Assembly (NCBI GenBank): GCA_021234155.1
Contig: JAJEKV010000125.1
Span: 1,116,144-1,180,143, forward strand
Reading direction: 5' to 3'
From: Isoetes taiwanensis
Lineage: Eukaryota > Streptophyta > Lycopodiopsida > Isoetales > Isoetaceae
Length of the DNA stretch: 64,000 nt
Below, one piece after another: positions 34,860 through 47,286 of the stretch (the stretch's first letter is position 1; each line of letters opens with the position of its first letter). The notes beneath the pieces were generated by a model that saw only the letters and a list, made by a program, of their open reading frames with translations, was not told the origin of the DNA and ran no database searches. The position numbers and the translations under genes were made by a program.

Positions 34860-37005
34860 CATGAGTCCTAACTCAGAATAGCGACCATTCTCTGTAAGCC
34901 TTTGTAATTCCTCACCAAGCTGCCTTCTTGAGCACTCTAATATTTTTTAGCTTCGTCGCATGCATCTTCAAATGATTCCATAGCCTTTGTTCTTTGAGGG
35001 TTTTCTTGTAAAGGATTTCCTTCGATTAACCTATTGGGCGAGATCGAGTTCTTGATCGTCAATCCACAGGCCTTCCTCATCTACGTTATATGGATATAAA
35101 AATTGATGTGTCAGCGGAGGAAATCTTCCTTGTGAATCGGCAACTTCTTCTCCGCGTAGGCATCCGAATTCATTCTATTTCTCCCATTTGGATCCGAAGA
35201 AAAACTATCTTGCAGGCATCCTTGGGTACAGTTGGTTCTTCGGAAGCATCACCCTTTTCATCTCCTTTTTTTTTTTCTTTGATCTGATGCTCTTGGTTTT
35301 GTCCTGTATTATAGTCTGACTAAGTGTCCTTTCCAGCAACTTGAATTGGCGCTTTTGGGTGGAATTGGCTTCCCATATTCAATCCAGGGAGCATGCGAAG
35401 TTGCTCTATATAGGGATTGCAAAGGAATAACTTTGTTAGCTTCATAATGTGAATTCAAACATTCCTTCTAGTTTAAAATCGCGTCAGGCGTGATTTCATA
35501 TTAGAAAGCACGCGCGATTTGCCTACTCTAAAGAGCAAAGGCTTCCTGGATAGGAAGCCGTTTCTCCTCAATTAAGCAAATCGCGCCCGGCGCGATTTCA
35601 TATTAAAATGCTAAATCGCCCGCGGCGATTTGCCCTACCCCGAGGAGAAGCGGCTATCTTCAAGGATATCCAAGTCTCCTCGGACTAGGCAAATGTGGCG
35701 TGGTGAATTTGCATTCTACTATGAAAAGCGCCCGGTTTGATTTATATTATTGAAAGCGGCTACCATTCCAGGAAGCCTTTGCTCTTTAGAGTAGGTAGTG
35801 CGATTTGCCTTCTAATATGAAATCGGCGCTTTTGCGATTTACAAATCTGAAAAAGAAAAATGAGGAAGAGAATTACCTTTTGTATAAGAAAGTTTTCCCA
35901 TGTCATTCGAGTGCGCTTATTTGGATAGCTTCGGCGGTGTTGTTGAGCTTCGGGGACCGGCGTTTCGACGAGAATACGACTTATAGAACAAGCGATTCCC
36001 GGTATCTTTGTGCCTTCTTGATCGAGAACTTACGGGCCTCTATTGAATCTTGGCCATCTATTATCATTAAATGTATATGCGGGTTCTCGATGAAGTCCTC
36101 GGCTTGCTCCAAATGATTACCTTCTTTGTTACGGTATAAATGCGACACTACATCTGCGGGCATTGGCACCTGCCACGGATTTTCGATCATCTTTGTTCAC
36201 TATCTCCAAGGAGTCTTTGCTTGTCATACCTTCTGCTGATATAAATAGCTTTAGTGGACTGAAAAGCCTATCCCGTGGATTTGGATGGGTGAAGTTCGGG
36301 CCCGGTGGATATTAATCGGCATATTTTTTTCGGTTTGCTCATTGCCTCAAGCGCACGGCCTTGTCATCATCACTTATAAGGCGATGTCACTTCGTAGTTT
36401 CCACGCCTTTAGAGCTAGCTTCTTCCTTATCCTTCAGCTTTGTAAGTAGACCTTTGCAGGGGCCTCGTGCTAATGGCTCGTCGAGCGGTTTGTAAGCCCT
36501 CGCATATTAGTTTAGGAGTCAATGGCTCACCAACTTTCGACCAAATTTAAAGGGGAATCGGCCATGTCGATGCGATCTTAATGCGGTCTCTTTAAAAGAG
36601 CTAGAAGCTGCATCGATTGATCTTCTTTAGGCTCTTCTTATTTTTTTTTGGCCCACTTCAACTAGCACTAAGCGAGAAAAAAATCATCTGTGCCATGTGT
36701 GATAAGAATTCCACGCTTCTTCATTTGATCGGTCTCTCTTACTCTAGACATGAATATGAGGTGCGTCTTCCCACCGGTTTTGAAGATCTCCACATACCAT
36801 TCGACCCCTCTATAAGATCTTCTTACGGACATGGAGGTTCTACACGAGCCTTTATTATTCGGATGTATCTTCGCGTCAATACATCTTTGCAGTGCGTAAT
36901 AGTAACATCTTCATCTGTCCTTTGCTTTTTCTGGGCTGAAGAGGTCTCGCTGTGCTTGGTTCTCCTTTTGATTGTCTTTTGTGATCCTGTAAAATTACAG
37001 CACAT
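34860..37005 (-). pseudogene. Possible upstream exons of the FCP1-like gene
   Basis: Minus-strand protein-like blocks occur at about 37,005-36,720 (basic, QKTIKRRTKHSETSSAQK, then EDVTITHCKDVLTRRYIRII), 36,190-35,930 (NPWQVPMPADVVSHLYRNKE, then AQRYRESLVL) and 35,280-34,770 (DEEGLWIDDQELDLAQ, then LQRLTENGRYSELG). They share strand and spacing with the FCP1-like blocks downstream, and palindrome-bearing gaps separate them. The first block has a nuclear-localisation-like basic stretch. Stops interrupt several blocks. Linking them to one gene is inference. Confidence 0.3.
35476..35631. repeat. Cluster of GCGCC palindromes
   Basis: Three copies: AAATCGCGTCAGGCGTGATT (35,476), AAATCGCGCCCGGCGCGATT (35,578) and AAATCGCCCGCGGCGATTT (35,613). 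Degenerate relatives continue to about 35,840. Confidence 0.8.
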
Positions 37006-37057
37006 GGGTTAATCTTTTAATGCTAGAATATATGCTAAGTTGAAACATATGCAACAA

Positions 37058-37245
37058 AAACGCGCTTGGCGCGATTTGAAAATGAATACAGAGCAAGTTC
37101 ATTTACTTAATTGGGCCCATGCGCCAGGCGCGTTTTGTCCCAATCAAAATGCAAGAAATACGCACTTGGCGCGCTTTAGAAGTGACCATAAAGATAAAGA
37201 AACTAATGTAATGACTAATTAAACTGCGCCAGGGGCGTTTTGCCC
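37058..37245. repeat. Cluster of GCGCC palindromes
   Basis: Four copies at about 37,058, 37,119, 37,159 and 37,226, with cores GCGCTTGGCGC, GCGCCAGGCGC, GCACTTGGCGC and GCGCCAGGGGC. Spacing is 40-67 bp. Confidence 0.8.
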
Positions 37246-37254
37246 GAATCAAAA

Positions 37255-37430
37255 TGCTCAGGACACAACTAACTATAAAAAACACAACTTAAAGAGTTGA
37301 ATCTTCATCTCAAGATATAGAAACTAATGTAGTGCGACAGGGACACAAATAACTATAAACACCACAACTTGAAGAGTTGAATCTTCATCAGAGGATACAA
37401 CTAACTATCAAAAACACAACTAACTACTGA
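37255..37430. repeat. Tandem repeat, about 78-bp unit
   Basis: Two and a half units with GACACAA(C/A)TAACTATAAA and AGAGTTGAATCTTCATC. Units start near 37,261 and 37,340, with a partial unit after 37,395. Confidence 0.6.
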
Positions 37431-37658
37431 ATACTGTTCAGCTAAGTATATACAAGCTTGAAACAGCACATATAGCATTAAAAGAAAAAATAACATGCAC
37501 ACATTAAGCATTTATTTGCATACATTTTTGGGACATAATATTAGAGGACATATGCTTCTTATCGGATAATAACTCTATTAATAGAGAAAAAAATCCTAAA
37601 AACCTAACAAAAAGAGGGACACAAAAATAAATTACAGAACAAAAACACTGATTCATAC

Positions 37659-38419
37659 CTGAGGCGCTTGCTGGATTTGTGCTTTCTAACATTGGCAAAA
37701 TCTGACCTAAGCTGCAGCATCAATTTGCTAGTGTCACAACAAAATGCAAGGAAAACTGTTTGGGAAGAATTGAGCACACTAGAATTCCATCTCCATTCTT
37801 GATAGGTAAAGCTAGACTTATAGAGCAGGGACAATCTAGTATGATCTAGAACTAGGGAATAGTCTCCATTGGAAAGATGCATACCTTGCCTAAGAACTTG
37901 GGAGCAGATCATGGTATCAGATGGGCTATCAAATGTCATCCATATCTTATCATGAGTAATATTACTAAGAACAATATTACCCCGATCACTAACCTCCAAT
38001 TGCCGTACTCCCCTGTTTGCAGAATAGGTTTGCCACACAGTTTCCCCATTGGCATCATTAAGAAGCATGTTCCCGTCCAAGCCCAGCTCAAGAACGGCTC
38101 CATCGCCCACACCTCTGCTCTGATTTGCAGACCAGATGATTTCTGCAGAATAAGCATCGCCGGCGTTGTAGTCATATGCTAGAACTGCCAGAGAATAGTT
38201 CACGCCATCTTGGGTGACGAAGAAAATGCCATGGGTCGCATCGTTTGTAGCTGATACGTTGCCTGAGAACGGAGTAGCGCGGCCTCTCAACCCATTGTCT
38301 AGGTCTAAAGTATAGCCGATGTTGTATATACTCTGGTTGAGTTTGTATTCAAGAAATTGAAGAGATGGGTTTGCAAAAATTAGAATGGAAAAAAGGATGC
38401 TGAGCCAAGGTGCTGCCAT
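37659..38419 (-). CDS. G-type (bulb) lectin receptor-like protein, first exon
   Basis: I start at the ATG at 38,419 (MAAPWLSILFSIL) because it begins a clear signal peptide of about 22 residues. The GTG two codons earlier is not a likely start. The bulb-lectin (B_lectin) domain follows, with IIWSANQSRG, LELGLDGNMLL, NGETVWQTYS and RGNIVLSN, the order seen in S-domain receptor kinases. The mannose-site pattern QxDxNxVxY is degenerate. Several NxS/T sites fit an extracellular protein. A good splice donor CAG/GTATGA sits at 37,659/37,658, so the frame beyond it is intron. The PAN, transmembrane and kinase parts are not downstream on this strand. A matching type of kinase exon lies at 59.4 kb on the plus strand. 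Confidence 0.75.
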
Positions 38420-38900
38420 TGCCACTTTTGTGCTCGTTCAAATTTCAATGGTTTAAATATGCCACCTACACGTATTTTGCCGCCAATGTAGTATTTTATC
38501 AAGCTGGCTGCCAATGCATTTTCAGTGGCCAACTCATGGATGTAAAAGCCTTCAAGGTGACAAACAAGTCCTCTTGGTAAAGACCTAGTAAGCTTGAAAT
38601 TTCATGTTGCCGTTTGTGCATTCCTGCACACTGGCTTGGCATTGTAGCGTTGTGAGAGTGAAAATAGGACTGCCTATTTTCTTGATCTACATGTCATAGG
38701 AGGTAGCTTTTCCTATCGAATCTTCTTAAAATGTTCATAAGGATATGCGAAATTGTTCAAAATTATTCCAAAATGGCGATATGCCAATGATGTAGATGTG
38801 GCACGATATAACTTTCAAAGTACAATTTAAGTATCAAGTTGATCGCCAATACGAATTAAATATGTTGAGTATGCGATTGGCCACCATGGTGTCTAAACTA
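38420..38900 (-). promoter_or_regulatory. Upstream region of the lectin gene
   Basis: 480 bp upstream of the lectin ATG with no coding signal. No single TATA box stands out. Listed as the probable promoter by position only. Confidence 0.3.
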
Positions 38901-38909
38901 ATGGACTCT

Positions 38910-39130
38910 TATTGTATATAAAAACCACCTCCCACTTCATCCATGTACAATGGTGGGCCAAGTCCCATCTGGATGTGTGTCCCCTAAAAGTTAGGGGGGA
39001 GGGAGTATTTCACTGGGTTTTAGACCCAGATTAAATCATATAATTTTCTGTGTGTTTGTAATTTCCTGTGTAATGTGCAATGAAATGTCCATTGAAATAA
39101 GCTTTGTTATTTTTTCCAAATCCTGATTCC
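38910..39130 (+). promoter_or_regulatory. TATA-containing promoter or LTR R/U5 fragment
   Basis: GTATATAAAAACCACC at about 38,917 is a strong TATA box. About 150-180 bases on come AATGAAATG and AATAAG, polyadenylation-like words, then a T-rich stretch. TATA followed by polyadenylation signals is typical of an LTR. I found no partner LTR or primer site. Confidence 0.4.
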
Positions 39131-39509
39131 TGCTTCGCCAAATCCTTTATTGCTTGCTTCAAAACAGAGCTCTGACTATGGCAGATGGAGTCGTTTTAAT
39201 CCCATGCCCTGTTCTAGTGGAGGTGAGTTCCAGGCAAAGCTTCAAAAATCTTCTCAGGCCTTCGCCAAACTTCTCGGCGAACCAGATTTCAGAATCTTTA
39301 GACTCTTCAATCTCGCATCTGACAGCTCCTTAGAATCTTTGGAAGGGGATTTTTTTTCTTTGAATCAGAAGAGTTCTTTGAAAGGGAATTTTCTCTTACT
39401 GCTATTGGATTTTCCTTATCGTTGTTTAGAATCTTGTTTTGGCCAAGTTATGGCAGTGGAAGCTGGAGCTATGGCACGGGAAGATATTCTCCTACCTACC
39501 CTTTACGTA

Positions 39510-39605
39510 GGAAAATGTTCCCCCAGGAAACATTATGTGGGGTTTGGGTCAGCTCAGGCGAGCAAGCCCGAACCCCATATAATGTTCCATGGGGGAACAT
39601 TATCC
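39510..39605. repeat. Long foldback (hairpin), 39-bp arms with 18-nt loop
   Basis: Left arm GGAAAATGTTCCCCCAGGAA through GGGGTTTGGG; right arm CCCGAACCCC through GGGGGAACATTATCC. About 34 of 39 positions pair. The transcript would form a long hairpin. The surrounding 154-codon frame (39,150-39,614) has no family match and partly owes its existence to the foldback. Confidence 0.75.
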
Positions 39606-39699
39606 CTAACATAAGTTTTGACTTCCCGTATGATACAAATGTGTACGCTCCAGACTATATTTGCAAAACAAACATCAAGAACTAAAGGAAATGGACACA

Positions 39700-40185
39700 A
39701 TTCCACCCCTAACCACTAGAGAATTCCCAAATTTAGGGGGAAGGGCTAAGAATTGGGTAACCTGAAATAACCACCAAAGTCTACGCTCTAGCAGCAGTAC
39801 AACTTCATGGGTTTATTGTAGGATTTGGCGTTACGCGAAGAATCATTTATGAGCTAGAAATTCAAAGATCCTGCAAGGCATTCTAAATTAACACTACAAT
39901 GATTACGAATTGGAATCACTGGTCTATTTAGTAGATCAAATCAAACTGTTGGAACAGAAATTGGATCCTTAAGGCAGAATCGGCAGCTTTCTGATCGCAG
40001 ATGTCCTCCCTGTTGGTCGATACATTCTGGTCATTAATTGATCACCTATTTGCTATTGTTCATTACCCATTCGTTACTGCCTGATGCAATTATCACTCCC
40101 CCTTTCTATATTCCCTTCAACAATATATAAGGCTTGATAAAGACCTTCCTTTTACTATAAAGAAGATCGATACAAGAAGATCTTT
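39700..40185. other. No gene seen
   Basis: Contains a purine-rich TTAGGGGGAAGGGCTAAG (about 39,733) that could be a polypurine tract, but no LTR pair was found near it. Confidence 0.3.
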
Positions 40186-40190
40186 ACCCT

Positions 40191-40920
40191 TTACAAGAAG
40201 TTTGGGCTCACCAATTGTAATGGAGCGAATTCATCAGTATAGGCCTGGACAGAGAGGGCACGTTGCTCCAGACGATAGAATGTCTGTATCTGCTTACACA
40301 TGTGCGCCCTTGGGACATAGTGCGACTTAAAGGCTTTTGCAAAGATTTTAAACTTGCACCTGCCTCTGTTCAAGCCATGGGATCGCGCATAGCCCTTCCA
40401 CCAAATTCTGGCTGACTTAGTGAGATTGGTAGTGGCCACCTTGCCTATGTCCCTTTCAGTCATCCCATAAGATTTCCCGAATTCGCGTATCTCGTCCAAC
40501 CAGAATTCGCGTATCTCGTCCAACCTGAGAACTGGGCCAATTTGCGATTCTTCCATATACTTGTTATAATCGAGTCCACTATCTTCTGATAATCTTTCTT
40601 CTTCGACTTTGCATGGTCGTGGTCAGAAGCATTGTAGGCTGAAGATTCAGATGAGTCTGAACCACTATCCGATGACGAGGAGCTACGGGAATGCTTGGTG
40701 CGAGTCGGCATGACTGGTGCAGGGTTTGGAGCTTGTGTAGGCGGTGGCGGCTGAGGGATCTCTGCCCAGGTGCTTCCGGGCCATAGTCTTGAACCAAGGG
40801 GGAGTTGAGCATTGCAAAATGTACTGCTGGAGTTGAGCCATCTGACGTTTCATTATCAGAAGCTCATACTCAGACGTTAAGTGTCCCGGTTCAACCGGAG
40901 TGGCCCATGATGGGTTTCTG
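40191..40920 (-). pseudogene. Ty3-type gag fragment
   Basis: The frame 40,556-40,191 contains LTKSARIWWKGYARSHG, then FAKAFKSHYVPRAHM and FYRLEQRALSVQAYTDEF. This is the capsid pattern of plant retrotransposon gag (Retrotrans_gag: WW, W..F...F...F.P, LxQ...SV..Y..EF). Upstream, in another frame, come a Ser/Asp-rich linker (HSRSSSSSDSGSDSS) and EYELLIMKRQMAQLQQY. The zinc knuckle and pol are missing to the left. It is a truncated element, cut on its 5' side by the MITE at 40,926. Confidence 0.7.
40478..40526. repeat. 24-bp tandem duplication inside gag
   Basis: GAATTCGCGTATCTCGTCCA plus four bases occurs twice in a row, giving LDEIREFW followed by LDEIREFG in the gag frame. Confidence 0.85.
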
Positions 40921-40925
40921 GTACC

Positions 40926-41220
40926 GGGTGAAAGCATGCTACGGTGTACCACTTTTGGAACCCTCAAAAGTACCTTCACTGGGTACTTTTAAAACTGGTA
41001 CTTTCTGTTGTTTCTTCCTATTAAAATCAATTCAAAACTTTTGAATTGAAGGTCAATAACATGTCAATCTATAGTATTAGAGGATAACAATACTATTAGA
41101 GATTATTGTTTATTGAGACATTTATGCAAGTTCCTAGTACCCAGTGTTGGGTACTTTTTTGGGTAGTTTTGCACTCCCTAAAAAGAACTTTAGATGGTAC
41201 ACCCTAGCATGCTTTCACCC
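40926..41220. mobile_element. MITE, 295 bp, 26-bp terminal inverted repeats
   Basis: Left end GGGTGAAAGCATGCTACGGT; right end is its inverted form with one mismatch (GGGTGAAAGCATGCTAGGGT read inwards), continuing GTACCA. TACC precedes the left end (40,922-40,925) and follows the right end (41,221-41,224), a likely 4-bp target duplication. The centre is AT-rich and non-coding. It sits within the gag fragment: reading across it, gag-like sequence resumes at about 41,225. Confidence 0.85.
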
Positions 41221-41224
41221 TACC

Positions 41225-41570
41225 ATCTGTTATATGATAGAGAAGGAATAGTTGGGTTATAGAGGAGAGGTAAATGTGAATTGTTCGCAATTAGAATGAG
41301 CCTAATTAGGACAAGCAAATTAGGATGAGCCTCCATGTTCGCAATGAGGTCTACGCTGCAGCAAATAGGGGTGCAGAAGCTCAAACGGGACCTGGGAATC
41401 CCAGTGCTCTCCATCCTGGTACCACTGCTAGTGCTTGGCGTAATCTATAACATCTGGAAGGAAGAGGGAGGAGCGAAAGTATGGAAGGATCAAGGAACAA
41501 TAAAATCCTAAAAGAATGAAAGAGTTTTTTAATGGACGAACTGGTTGTCAGGGAATATTCCCTTTTTTCT
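41225..41570 (-). pseudogene. 5' gag piece beyond the MITE
   Basis: The frame 41,414-41,220 ends SLSYNRW at the MITE border and could join the gag segment at 40,920. No domain is visible, so the call rests on adjacency. Confidence 0.3.
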
Positions 41571-41583
41571 CTTTAATGAAGAC

Positions 41584-41603
41584 TTTTTTTTTTTTTTTTT
41601 TTT
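41584..41603 (-). other. Poly(A) tract downstream of the histone-like reading region
   Basis: 20 T on the plus strand, 132 bases beyond the final TAG of the histone-like frame. It fits a reverse-transcribed mRNA tail. Confidence 0.6.
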
Positions 41604-41735
41604 GGGAAACTCGAGCTTAGTGTGTGCACTTTGAGTTGGGAGACGAAGCAGTGATGCACATCGAAGATAACATATAGGCATTATATTAATATAAGAAAAC
41701 ATATGTACAAAAATTTGTAATACAAAATGTTAGAT

Positions 41736-42912
<1,177 letters not shown>

Positions 42913-43119
42913 GGTTCATGCAAAAGCTTAGATGCTGGGCAAGGGCGAGAGCGATGGCGCAGAACAGTAAGCAGGGGTCGGCTATGGTGGGAAAAGTTGG
43001 CCATGGCGGCTATGGTGAAGGTCACCTACTCCGGTGGCTATGGCGGACGAAGGGCGGTGCTGGGAGAGGATAAAGTTCAAAATGAAACCCTAAAAACCAT
43101 AAAACTTAAAACTCACGTT

Positions 43120-43596
43120 ACCTTTAATATCCACCCCCTTCCCTTTTTTTTTAATAATTTTTTGGTCAACCCGCGTCAAACCGGCATAAATGGGATTTTG
43201 GGCACTTAAAATCGAAAAGTTGGGGAGGGGTTTCAAAATGCACGCCGATTTGGGTTTCTGGCCCGATTTGTGATGCTGGAGAATTGGCCAAGGGTGTCCT
43301 AGCCTAATTTTGTTGTCCCCGACATGATGGAACAAAAATTTATTCAAATCTGAGCTTCCTAGAGAAAGTTATAGCCTCTAGAAGAGAGAGACCACTTTCT
43401 ACCGAAACTCAGCCTAGTCTTACCCCTGTACCTTCAAATTTACCTTCTCAACTAACACATTTACCACAAATTTGGGCATCAATCATACTACCTACAGGGG
43501 TTCTAGGAGAATTTTCTATATTGGGGTCCCCAACTAATTAACGTCCTATCGAGTTAGAACATAGCTAGTGCAATGATCTGGTCCATTAAAATCAAG
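43120..43596 (-). other. Leader-like sequence of an LTR element
   Basis: No gene. The right end carries the primer site of the next entry, so at least part of this stretch is internal sequence of that element. Confidence 0.35.
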
Positions 43597-43608
43597 GCTC
43601 TGATACCA
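43597..43608 (-). promoter_or_regulatory. Primer-binding site, tRNA-iMet
   Basis: Minus strand TGGTATCAGAGC, one base inside the LTR end at 43,610. Confidence 0.85.
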
Positions 43609-43609
43609 T

Positions 43610-44115
43610 TGTGATGCTCCCCAGACCTATACGATGCTCCCATCATATAAATATGGAAAATCCCCCTTCCATGGCGATCACATCACTGTAGAAAGGCCCT
43701 CCTCCTACCTGGGATGGTCAAATGCCCTGGTGAAGGACACGGTGGTGTCATTCGTCCCACGCCTTCTATGGGAGTCCTAGACAGCGGAATCATAAACAGA
43801 ACTTAACACCTAGCACATAATACATCAAACAGTATGCCACCTCGAAGAGTGGCCCATCCATCATCAATATGAACAATATCCCAACAACATAACATAACAT
43901 ATGCAATGCATCAATTTGGGGCTCTAACCCCAGATTCTAGGGAATCAACCGACAGTCAAGGCCTCAAGATAGAATCATGGCAATGGTGTTGGCTGCCATA
44001 GAACAATGGCAAGGGTAGTCCACTCTATCCGCCCCTCCTGTGCACACTTTGCAGATAGGCTGAATCATGCTATGACGTGGTTATAGCCTTCCGGAGACGC
44101 AATCTCATGGAATCA
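43610..44115 (-). repeat. LTR (right end uncertain)
   Basis: It begins on the plus strand TGTGATGCTCCCCAGACC directly against the primer site, so it is the 5' LTR of a minus-strand element. I could not fix the other end; LINE coding begins by about 44,118-44,160. No partner LTR is seen in the window. Confidence 0.6.
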
Positions 44116-44117
44116 CC

Positions 44118-45560
44118 CTATGAGACTACTCCGAGTGACATCTTCCCGGTCCGATAAGGCATGGAGGAAATAAATTCACTCCCAGAACATGATGTCAATG
44201 AAACTTTTTCCTCGCATGATTCCGTAAACAGAATGTTCTCATATCTCATCTTGATTTTTGGAGCTCGAATAGATGGAGGAGCATGCGGTGATGTGCCTAA
44301 ATCATGTATAGCAAAAAAAATTGGCACATGATCTGACCCAATCCTTTCACTGCCAATAGAAAGATTGACCATCTGATTAATAAATGCTAGCTTGGCTAAA
44401 ATATAGTCTACCATACTTGCATTCCTCCAAGTACATTTTCTAGAACTGGGAAATTTTGCTATGCCATTACATATAATCATATCAAGGCCACTATATAATG
44501 CCAAAACATGGTATCCTTGTAGATATCCTATCATCAAAGTGTTTATGCCATCCATAAATTGATAGCTCATCTTCATCAAGCATCTCCATCCATTCTGAAT
44601 TTTCATCTGGATTAATTATAATCGCTTGTTTTTGTGTTGTGCATCCGTTAAAATCATTTAGCAAAAGCACATCACATTGGAACCAATGCCAGAATATCTT
44701 ATTCCAAATGAGAAAAGGGATCATCTTTGTCTAAATTATCAGAACTATACACAAGAGATTCTCTTGGTGGAAAGTATCAACCAGCAACATAAAGTTTTCC
44801 AGATTGTCCAGGTATTTTCCATCCAAATATACTGAAGTGATGCCATTTTACCCAAGATTGTCACTAAATGTATAAATTCATGTCTAACATAGCAAGCCCA
44901 CCAAAACCTTTAAGCCTCCATTCTTTTTTATTCTATACTGAATGCGTCATTTTAAACCCCATAATGTCAGGAAGCCCTACCTCTTCATTTTCACACGTCT
45001 CAAGAAAGAATCCTGGGAGATTCACGCAGAAAATCCACATAAACCTAGTGAGTATGTGGAAGGGGGTTTTTCTCGATGTTTTCGTACATATACTAGGGGG
45101 TTAAATCCCCCTCTTACTGACATTCTAGTGTATTTTCTCCACGGAAGGGGTGTTTTTCCAACACTTTTGCGTACGTATATAAGGGTGTTTCTTTTCACCT
45201 TAAGCACGCAGGTGGCATATGCTCATATGATAAATGTGAATCCCCTGGGGAAAGAATATTACATCTACATTACTTAAAATGATTCCCTTAATGTCAACTT
45301 TTGCTTGCTTTAGTGTATTGATATTCCAGCAAGCAATCCTGACAGTCATTGTTTCCCATGCAACTGCATTTTCCATATTCCTTTCTTCCACAACAGCATG
45401 TCTCTCAATAATGTCCGCTTGCTGAAGACACACATCTTATTCCTCCTTGCTTGCAAATTTCACAATAATATGCCTTGTGTTATCAAAGGATTTTGTGTTC
45501 TCTTTTGTGTCTTCTGGTAAACCAACCACGCGAATGTTCATAGCCCTTTTTTTCCTCTCA
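44118..45560 (-). pseudogene. LINE fragment: end of ORF1 and endonuclease
   Basis: From right to left: MNIRVVGLPEDTKENTKSF (about 45,540), like the end region of L1-type ORF1; then MTVRIACWNINTLKQAKVD (about 45,350), the endonuclease start; then WMEMLDEDELSIYGWHKHF, CTWRNASMVDYILAKLAF and GSDHVPIFFAI (about 44,330), the last catalytic SDH motif of APE endonucleases. RT is missing to the left, where the LTR begins. A 260-bp repeat-bearing insertion (about 44,980-45,240) interrupts the endonuclease. Confidence 0.7.
45050..45190. repeat. Two direct repeats of about 50 bp
   Basis: Units near 45,053 and 45,132 share GGAAGGGG(T/G)GTTTTTC, TTTTCG/GCGTAC and ATA(T/C)A. They produce repeated YVRK segments on the minus strand and are not a gene. 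Confidence 0.55.
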
Positions 45561-45908
45561 AGCACAATTTCATTAAATCGAGAGATTTTGTGATTTCAAC
45601 TGACGAAATTATTTTTAAGACATTTCTTAGGGCATTTAATACGATAATATGACACCATTTAGCTTTTTTTCACCCATATGTTGTCCAAATTTAGCGCCGT
45701 TAATATCAAAGCCAATAAAAAAACAACAAAAAAAACAACACTCTGTAACTTAAGTTAGCAAGATTTATATATTTTATACAAAGAGCGGCATCATTAACTT
45801 CTCAAATTGACAAATTTATACACATAAATAAAATTTGTTTACAAAGCAGTGCATGAATGTTGACTTGTAAAACAAATAATTTATGAAATTCATCGCTGAA
45901 TTGAGTCA

Positions 45909-45913
45909 GCGCC
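45909..45913. repeat. Target duplication GCGCC (= GGCGC on the minus strand)
   Basis: Directly outside the 3' LTR. Its complement equals GGCGC at 30,660-30,664, directly outside the 5' LTR. Confidence 0.7.
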
Positions 45914-47286
45914 TGTTATGGTTCACAACATTGAACCGTACCTTTTATATCTTCTATACAGAATACCAAACTTCTTCAAACAAATCATAATCTCATAACC
46001 TGTAAACCATCCAGGTTTGCTGCACAATCCACAATATAAACCGTTAGCAACGACAAAATGATCCAAGTATGAAATAAGAAGACAAATAAGCACAGATCCA
46101 ATAAACATAAGATACGTGATACAATTCATGTATATTTGGGAAGTTGTGGCAACACAGAATCATAGAACCGTAATGAAATAGTAGAACGCCGGACTAAAGA
46201 AACTTTACTCATGCACAGTTGATATGGCAGCACCATTAACCACCCAACCGGATCCACTGGGTTATGGCAAAACACAAGTGCCATGGCAAATACAAAGCTC
46301 TGGCGTTTGGCTTATTGGCCTTCCAGACTAATCTAGCTACTCCAAGTAGCCACAGTTCAGGAAACAATTACAAATCTGTAAAGTCGCTGTAGCAGTAATC
46401 TGTGACCCCTTGTCACCTTTTCGACCATTACTCTCTGAATGTGCTGCCTTAATTCAAAATAAAGAAATTCAACTTAGGAACTTTACCCATAAGCATGTCC
46501 CATAGGAAACAATTTGAGATTCCGCATCCAAATTTTACGTCCATATCCTTGACAGCTTCTACATAAAGTGTCCTCCCCAATGCTTAACACTAAGCAAACC
46601 TGCAAATAAGGTCAAGTGTTAATATAGATGACTTTCCAAGTCAAATATTTATATAGATGACCCCCACGGCCAATCAGTCTCTCAGATCACCACGATCTAA
46701 CTCCGCAATCCCAAGCATGATGCTTTTGCGGTTTTCCACACTCAGGCATAAAGGTTGGAATTTACACAGGCTCAAATGACCAAGATGAACTTCTATATAT
46801 GGCAAGAGGTTATGGCGGGTAGTTTGGCTATAATGACAAAGCAGAGCTCAATGTTTTGCAGAAGTGGTTTACTTATCTCCATGACAAGCTATTTGTCTCC
46901 ATGACAAGCTTTTCCACGACAACCTAGCAGTCACCCTTATTATTCCATAATCCCCAAAGGATCATAGAAGTTTCTCCAATAATCCGAACTCGTTCACAAC
47001 AAGTCGGTCCATATACTTCGAGCATTCTCCACGAAAGCACCGAGTTGATGCTCCAGATTCGCTTGCAGCAATAGTCACCAAGTCCACTCAGATCCATTAA
47101 CTGCTTTAATATTATATGATTTCCCTTCATGCATAAAAGCTTTTGCTCCATTAAGATAATCCAAATCTGTTCTTGTGAACCCCAAAATGATAATCTCCTC
47201 TTACAGATTAGAGAGTCCAAATTCCACTGGTGATCCCATTGCCTATGGTTCCCAAAATAATCATAAAACCTCCGCTCGATACCACT

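Noticed and set aside
34676-34864. 62-codon plus-strand frame (FTNATFSFQVGCNFSVNPFK)
   Set aside because: Lies opposite the minus-strand exon-like blocks, lacks a family match and is probably a shadow.
43083-43100. AAACCCTAAAAACC as a telobox or interstitial telomere
   Set aside because: A single imperfect unit without repetition.
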